A DNA stretch of 64,000 nt from Zeaxanthinibacter enoshimensis (GTDB taxonomy: Bacteria > Bacteroidota > Bacteroidia > Flavobacteriales > Flavobacteriaceae). The notes below the pieces were generated by a model. It was not told the DNA's origin. It did no database searches and worked only from the letters and a program-made list of their open reading frames with translations. The stretch spans positions 868,001 to 932,000 of the forward strand of contig NZ_SNYI01000001.1 in NCBI RefSeq assembly GCF_004362865.1, given 5' to 3'. Every line of letters begins with the position of its first letter. Position 1 is the stretch's first letter. A program made the position numbers and the translations under genes. Shown piece by piece: positions 59,808 through 64,000 of the stretch.

Positions 59808-62800
59808 TTAATTTTCCGTCTCCAAAAAATCCTCAAATGATTTAAGTTCCCCGGGTTCTGACTTTTTCACCAGTTTGTCCAGGTCATCCTTGGTTTTTTC
59901 AAACCGCTCGGTGATCAGTCTCAGATTCTCAAGGTCTGCTTTGGTCGGTTTGTCATAACTGCTGGCTACCTTATTGTAAAGAGCGGTCATCTTTTCTCGG
60001 AGCTGGGGTTCTGCTGCCCCCACATAATTGTCACCTGTGGTGATCACCATGGTCTCCTTGATCTGCTGTAATTTTGATCCCAGCTTCCTGTTCCCGGATG
60101 CTCTTGCTTTTTCCTGGACTGTTTCCAGCTTATAAACAGCATAAGCGAGTTCCTGGACCATGTCATAAAGTTGCATGGAGACGCGGTTTTTTATCTCGCG
60201 TTCCCCGGGAGTAAGGCTGGAATCTTCGTCATATTTTAATTCAAAAGGTTGTTCATAGGTTTCCTTTCCTTTTGTAATTACTGCCTTATAGGTTCCTGCA
60301 GGCACTCGCGGTGCTGTAAAGCCGTCAAAGGACAAGGTTTTACCTTTGGCTACCTTGGGTATATTCCTGGTATAGCTCCAGTTCACTATGTTGATCCCTT
60401 TGGATTTTCCCGGGCCTAACTCGGTAATGGTATTCCCGGCCATATCCTGTATCTCCATTCCCATCTTGCCAAAAGTATGCCTTTTCTTAAGGTAGTATTT
60501 GATCTGTGCGTCTTTGGTACTGTTCCTGCCTACGAACTGTGTTTCAGTTCCGAAACTGCCGCTAAAAGTGTTTTCTTCTTCCATCACCGTTGGCGGGGTA
60601 CTGAAAAAATGGAAATTCTTCTCCATGACTTCTTTATTGATCTCCCTGAGGGGCGAGATATCATCTATAATAATAACTCCCCTGCCATGGGTTCCCATCA
60701 CCAGGTCATTGGTCGTCTTCTGGAGATCGATGAAATGTACCGCTACTGCAGGCATATTATTGGTGAACCTGGCCCAGCTGAGACCCCCGTCAAGGGTAAT
60801 ATACAGTCCGAACTCCGTACCGAGGAATAGCAGGTCCGGGTTCTCGTAATCTTCCTGGATATTGCGGACGAACCCATTAACTTCCTCAGTAATGATGGAT
60901 TTCCAGCTCTGCCCGTAATCTGTTGTCTTGTAAGCGTAGGGTTTCATATCGTTCATCGTATGCCCGTCAAAAACGGCATAGGCAGTGCCTTTATCAAATA
61001 CACTGGCTTCTATATGGTAACACCAGGTATTTGCCGGCAGGCCTGGGATATTTGACACGGTATTCGACCAGCTTTTCCCTCCATCTTTACTGACCTGTAC
61101 ATTTCCGTCATCTGTACCTACCCAGAGAACATTCTCGTCCAGCGGTGACTCGGCGATGGTAAAGATGGTGGTATGGTTTTCGGCACCGGAATTATCCATA
61201 GATAATCCGCCTGAATCTTCCTGCAACTGTTTAGAGGGATCGTTAGTGGTCAGGTCTGGGGAAATGATCTCCCAGCTGTCCCCCATATCCTCGGACTTGT
61301 GCAGGAACTGGCTGCCCATGTAAAAGCGGTCGGGCTGGTGATTACTCACGGCCATGGGAGCATTCCAGTTAAAACGGAGTTTAGGAGTACCTTCGGACGG
61401 CTGGGGCTGTATGGTCTTGATCAGCTTCCTGTCCACATCATAACGCCAGACATTTTCCGCACCCTGCATTTCAGAATAGATAATATTCTTGGTGGGATGT
61501 TTTAACACCCTGAATCCATCTCCGGGCCCAACCGAGTTCCAGTCCCGGGCTTCCACACCTCCGGGGGAGGAAGAAGGACCATACCAGGAACCATTGTCCT
61601 GAAGTCCCCCGTAAACATTATACGGTTTGGCATCATCGACACTGATATGGTAGAACTGGGAAAGCGGCATATTCTCCACGATCTCCATGGTTGTACCTCC
61701 ATTCCAGCTCCGGTAGACACCTCCGTCTGTTCCTACGTACATCACATCGGAATCCTTGATACTGAAGACGATATCGTGGATATCACTGTGCATATTTCCA
61801 AGGTTCTTAAAGGTCTTTCCCCCATCACGGGAAATAGACCCGCTTAATCCTGCCTTGACCACCACATTTTCATCCTTAGGGTCTACCACTATGCGGGAGA
61901 AATAGAAAGGTCTTACAGTGATGCCAAAATCGTTGTTGAGTTGTTTCCAGCTTTCCCCGGCATCATCACTCCTGTACAGTCCTTTCCTTTCGTCCTTCTC
62001 CGCTTCGATGACTGTGTATAGAACATCCGGTTTAGACGGGGCTACTGCGATCGCCAGGCGACCGAGATCTCCTTCCGGGAAACCATTATGGATCTTTTTC
62101 CAGTTGGCTCCTCCATCGGTAGATTTGTACAGGGCACTATTACCCCCGCCGGATGAGAAAGACCAGCCTGTACGCCGGAATTCCCACATGGAGGCATAAA
62201 TAGTATTGGGATCCCTGGGGTCTATGGCCAGGTCTGCACAGCCGGTTGCGGGGTCAACATACAGGATCTTTTTCCAGCTCTCGCCCCCGTCGGTGGATTT
62301 GAATACGCCACGGACTTCGCTGTCTCCCCAGAGGGCGCCAAGGACGCCTACATATATTTCATTGGAATTTTCCGGGTTTACGATGATGTTGGCAATTCGC
62401 TCAGAATTTACAAATCCTATCTTTTTCCAGTTAGTACCACCATCCGTACTTTTATATAAGCCATCTCCTATGGTCACGCTGTTCCTGGTCCATGTTTCCC
62501 CTGTACCTACATAGAGCGTTTTGTCAGGATCGTTCGGATCTACCGCCACAGCCCCAATAGACTGGGCATGCTTATCAAAAACAGGGGTGAAGGTTGTGCC
62601 CGCATCGTTGGATTTCCAAAGTCCGCCCCCGGCAGCTCCGGCATAAATGATCCTGCTGTCCGTTGGGTGTACTTCCATATCATTGATACGGCCGCTCATC
62701 AGTGCGGGACCTATATGTCTTGCAGTCAGGTCGCCAAAAAGATCACCGGCATTAATGGTGTCTCTCTGTTCCTGTGCCTGGCACGGGAGAAACAGCCCTG

Positions 62801-62831
62801 TAGCTATCAGGGCGAGAATAATATATCTCAT
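59808..62831 (-). CDS. large exported Asp-box (VPS10/sortilin-type) beta-propeller protein
   Basis: A 1007-residue exported protein with a signal peptide (IILALIATGLFLPCQAQ). About eleven Asp-box-like motifs (SxDxGxTW type) are seen, for example STDGGTNW, STDGGESW, SDDAGESW, SKDGGKSW and TLDGGLSW, which makes two stacked beta-propellers in the first 700 residues. The rest is a beta-sandwich plus a C-terminal helical region (SMQLYDMVQELAYAVYKLETVQ). Databases label such proteins as VPS10 or glycosyl hydrolase-like; no catalytic residues of sialidases were identified. It ends with no T9SS signal. Role unknown, probably binding of a surface or periplasmic partner. Confidence 0.8.
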   Translation of the reverse strand: MRYIILALIATGLFLPCQAQEQRDTINAGDLFGDLTARHIGPALMSGRINDMEVHPTDSRIIYAGAAGGGLWKSNDAGTTFTPVFDKHAQSIGAVAVDPNDPDKTLYVGTGETWTRNSVTIGDGLYKSTDGGTNWKKIGFVNSERIANIIVNPENSNEIYVGVLGALWGDSEVRGVFKSTDGGESWKKILYVDPATGCADLAIDPRDPNTIYASMWEFRRTGWSFSSGGGNSALYKSTDGGANWKKIHNGFPEGDLGRLAIAVAPSKPDVLYTVIEAEKDERKGLYRSDDAGESWKQLNNDFGITVRPFYFSRIVVDPKDENVVVKAGLSGSISRDGGKTFKNLGNMHSDIHDIVFSIKDSDVMYVGTDGGVYRSWNGGTTMEIVENMPLSQFYHISVDDAKPYNVYGGLQDNGSWYGPSSSPGGVEARDWNSVGPGDGFRVLKHPTKNIIYSEMQGAENVWRYDVDRKLIKTIQPQPSEGTPKLRFNWNAPMAVSNHQPDRFYMGSQFLHKSEDMGDSWEIISPDLTTNDPSKQLQEDSGGLSMDNSGAENHTTIFTIAESPLDENVLWVGTDDGNVQVSKDGGKSWSNTVSNIPGLPANTWCYHIEASVFDKGTAYAVFDGHTMNDMKPYAYKTTDYGQSWKSIITEEVNGFVRNIQEDYENPDLLFLGTEFGLYITLDGGLSWARFTNNMPAVAVHFIDLQKTTNDLVMGTHGRGVIIIDDISPLREINKEVMEKNFHFFSTPPTVMEEENTFSGSFGTETQFVGRNSTKDAQIKYYLKKRHTFGKMGMEIQDMAGNTITELGPGKSKGINIVNWSYTRNIPKVAKGKTLSFDGFTAPRVPAGTYKAVITKGKETYEQPFELKYDEDSSLTPGEREIKNRVSMQLYDMVQELAYAVYKLETVQEKARASGNRKLGSKLQQIKETMVITTGDNYVGAAEPQLREKMTALYNKVASSYDKPTKADLENLRLITERFEKTKDDLDKLVKKSEPGELKSFEDFLETEN

Positions 62832-62845
62832 GGTTAGTCAGTAAA

Positions 62846-62873
62846 TAAAAAAGACCCTGGGAAAGGGTCTTTT
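62846..62873 (-). terminator. intrinsic terminator after the LolA-like gene
   Basis: Stem AAAGACCCT/AGGGTCTTT with a 5-base loop, 10 bp after the stop codon of the minus-strand gene at 62883, with T-rich bases on the minus strand. Confidence 0.8.
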
Positions 62874-62882
62874 GGGTTGGTA

Positions 62883-63650
62883 TCAGTTTTTTTCTTCGCT
62901 CACTTCTTCGGGAAACTCAAAAGCACTGTCTTCCACGGCAGGATTCAGCACGATGGTCTCTATAGTCAGCGGGCTGGATGGCCCATCTTTGAGGCCCTGG
63001 GTCATGGAGAAGGGGAAGTAAATACCATCTACTTCCTGGTAATCGCTCATGGTGATCTCCTGCATCATACCTTTCCCCTGCCCGGCTTTGATTTCGGACT
63101 GTATGGCGATCGGTACGTAGTTCTCTGTATCGAAGAAATAAAAGGTTACATCCTCTTCCTGTTTCCCGTCAATGGTAAGGGGTTCTTTTACCAGCTTGAT
63201 CTTGAAGGTGTCGGTACCGTCAATACTTTCTTTACCCAGGTATTCTACCGTATATCCCTTGTCTTCGTAATCTATAAAGGCATCCGGGAAATCGTTACTG
63301 TTAAGCTTGAAGTTCTCGGTACTTTCCGCATCGCTCTTTTCGGCTTTCATGGTCATGAAGTTATGACCCCAGAGGGTTTCCCCGTCAAAGACACCTTGCT
63401 TGATCTCTTTGCCCTGGAAATTGATAACGGTCATCTGCCGGCCGTCCTTCAACTGTACGATCTCCAACGGAATTTCCATCCCCTGTTGGTTGACCTTAGC
63501 CGTCATTTGCATCCCTTCCAGGCTTTTTAACTTCTCTTCCCCACCTATATTCTCAAAATAGGTGTCGATAATTTCATCAGCTGTCTGTGCCTGGGCAGGC
63601 AGGGCCACGACCAGAAAGAAGATGGCGGCAATCCATTTAAATGTCTTCAT
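62883..63650 (-). CDS. LolA-like outer-membrane lipoprotein-sorting-type protein
   Basis: A 255-residue exported protein with a signal peptide (WIAAIFFLVVALPAQAQ). The mature part begins with DEIIDTYFENIGGEEKLKSLEGMQMTAKVNQQG and continues with strands such as TFYFFDTENYVPIAIQSEIK and YQEVDGIYFPFSMTQG. This is the half-barrel fold of LolA/LolB-like proteins, which carry lipid-modified proteins or other hydrophobic ligands across the periplasm. The pattern is the broad family, not LolA itself, so the cargo is uncertain. It lies 69 bp after the end of the pyrophosphatase gene on the same strand. Confidence 0.8.
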   Translation of the reverse strand: MKTFKWIAAIFFLVVALPAQAQTADEIIDTYFENIGGEEKLKSLEGMQMTAKVNQQGMEIPLEIVQLKDGRQMTVINFQGKEIKQGVFDGETLWGHNFMTMKAEKSDAESTENFKLNSNDFPDAFIDYEDKGYTVEYLGKESIDGTDTFKIKLVKEPLTIDGKQEEDVTFYFFDTENYVPIAIQSEIKAGQGKGMMQEITMSDYQEVDGIYFPFSMTQGLKDGPSSPLTIETIVLNPAVEDSAFEFPEEVSEEKN

Positions 63651-63686
63651 TGTAACTTTTTTAAAGAAGGAAACTATTTTCCTATT

Positions 63687-63701
63687 GGTATCTAAGATAC
63701 C
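63687..63701. promoter_or_regulatory. inverted repeat upstream of the LolA-like gene
   Basis: GGTATC, TAA, GATACC: a perfect 6-bp inverted repeat with a 3-bp spacer, 36 bp before the ATG at 63650 and just past the pyrophosphatase stop. It could be an operator or a weak hairpin. Confidence 0.35.
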
Positions 63702-63719
63702 GTAAAAGTTACATGATTT

Positions 63720-64000
63720 CTATATTAAATTTGTTTCCTGCACAAGATTCTTGTAATCTTCCATACTCTGAAGAACTATTTCCTTGGCCACTTTTGAATC
63801 CTGGAAATCTTCCACAAGGACAGTTTTGTTTTCCAACTTCTTGTAATCCTCGAAGAAATTCTGAAGTTCCTGGAAGAAATGCACCGGCAGTTCTGAAATA
63901 TCCTGGATATGATTCACGCTCATATCATTACTGGCTACCGCAATGATCTTATCATCCGCTTCTCCTTCGTCAAGCATACGCATAACCCCGATCACATTGG
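63720..64000 (-). CDS. ppa: inorganic pyrophosphatase, C-terminal fragment (5' end outside window)
   Basis: The minus strand reads into the window edge; the visible 93 or so residues end at a TAG at 63720-63722. The first segment [24 protein letters not shown] is the hallmark of family I soluble inorganic pyrophosphatase, with the Asp residues that bind Mg2+, and the last part includes [17 protein letters not shown]. The enzyme splits pyrophosphate to phosphate, pulling biosynthetic reactions forward. The start lies beyond base 64000. Confidence 0.92.
   Translation of the reverse strand, partial: NVIGVMRMLDEGEADDKIIAVASNDMSVNHIQDISELPVHFFQELQNFFEDYKKLENKTVLVEDFQDSKVAKEIVLQSMEDYKNLVQETNLI

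Noticed and set aside
62877-63530. Plus-strand frame of 217 residues
   Set aside because: Antisense to the LolA-like gene, which has a signal peptide and terminator; the opposite frame has no recognisable domain.
1-64000. Search for tRNA, rRNA, transposase, integrase or prophage genes
   Set aside because: None was recognised; the gene content is ordinary chromosomal metabolism, transport and envelope functions.

Overview
The window is a chromosomal segment of a member of the Bacteroidetes, almost certainly family Flavobacteriaceae. Evidence: a secreted M4 metallopeptidase ends in a type IX secretion (T9SS) sorting domain; a complete MoxR-DUF58-BatABCDE aerotolerance operon is present; promoters fit the Bacteroidetes -7 consensus TAnnTTTG; Shine-Dalgarno sequences are mostly absent; lipoproteins are frequent; and a peroxiredoxin/thioredoxin/DUF6952 trio is present. 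Moderate GC suggests a marine genus of the Robiginitalea/Muriicola type, but that is a guess. No rRNA, tRNA, CRISPR array, transposase, prophage or integrase was seen. The region reads as ordinary core and niche chromosome.

Layout. 1-5.4 kb: end of pyruvate kinase, an SDR, DNA polymerase IV, an overlapping trio (TIP30-like SDR, CYTH protein, YCII-like lipoprotein), a conserved hypothetical and pheS. 5.5-8.1 kb: SulP transporter plus beta-carbonic anhydrase, a likely bicarbonate module. 8.2-17.6 kb: a small secreted or anchored protein and the eight-gene moxR/bat operon, all on the minus strand. 17.9-26 kb: aldo/keto reductase, SDR and AlbA_2-like protein in one plus-strand operon; convergent amylosucrase and fructokinase; metallophosphoesterase; acyl-ACP desaturase. 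26-33.5 kb: ALDH7-type aldehyde dehydrogenase with a striking palindromic operator, 3-hydroxyanthranilate dioxygenase, CAP lipoprotein, CvpA, GpsA, a tandem-repeat lipoprotein, and a PhyH dioxygenase. 33.6-41.9 kb: second SulP, SIMPL protein, GH13 lipoprotein, 2,2-dialkylglycine decarboxylase, the peroxiredoxin operon and MarC. 42-64 kb: a peptidase-rich stretch (tricorn-like S41, T9SS M4, S33 and S9 enzymes), a ferritin-VIT1 fusion next to an SLC12-type transporter, a GNAT, a large Asp-box propeller protein, a LolA-like protein and the C-terminus of inorganic pyrophosphatase.

Themes: oligopeptide breakdown outside the cytoplasm (M4, tricorn, S9, S33), alpha-glucan and sucrose use (amylosucrase, fructokinase, GH13), inorganic carbon handling (SulP with carbonic anhydrase), and oxidative or iron stress (Bat operon, peroxiredoxin, ferritin-VIT1). 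I found no gene cluster that convincingly looks like an undescribed defence or mobile system. The most distinctive non-coding signals are a perfect 9-1-9 palindrome overlapping the -7 box of the ALDH7 gene and an orphan LacI-type palindrome in the longest gene-free gap.
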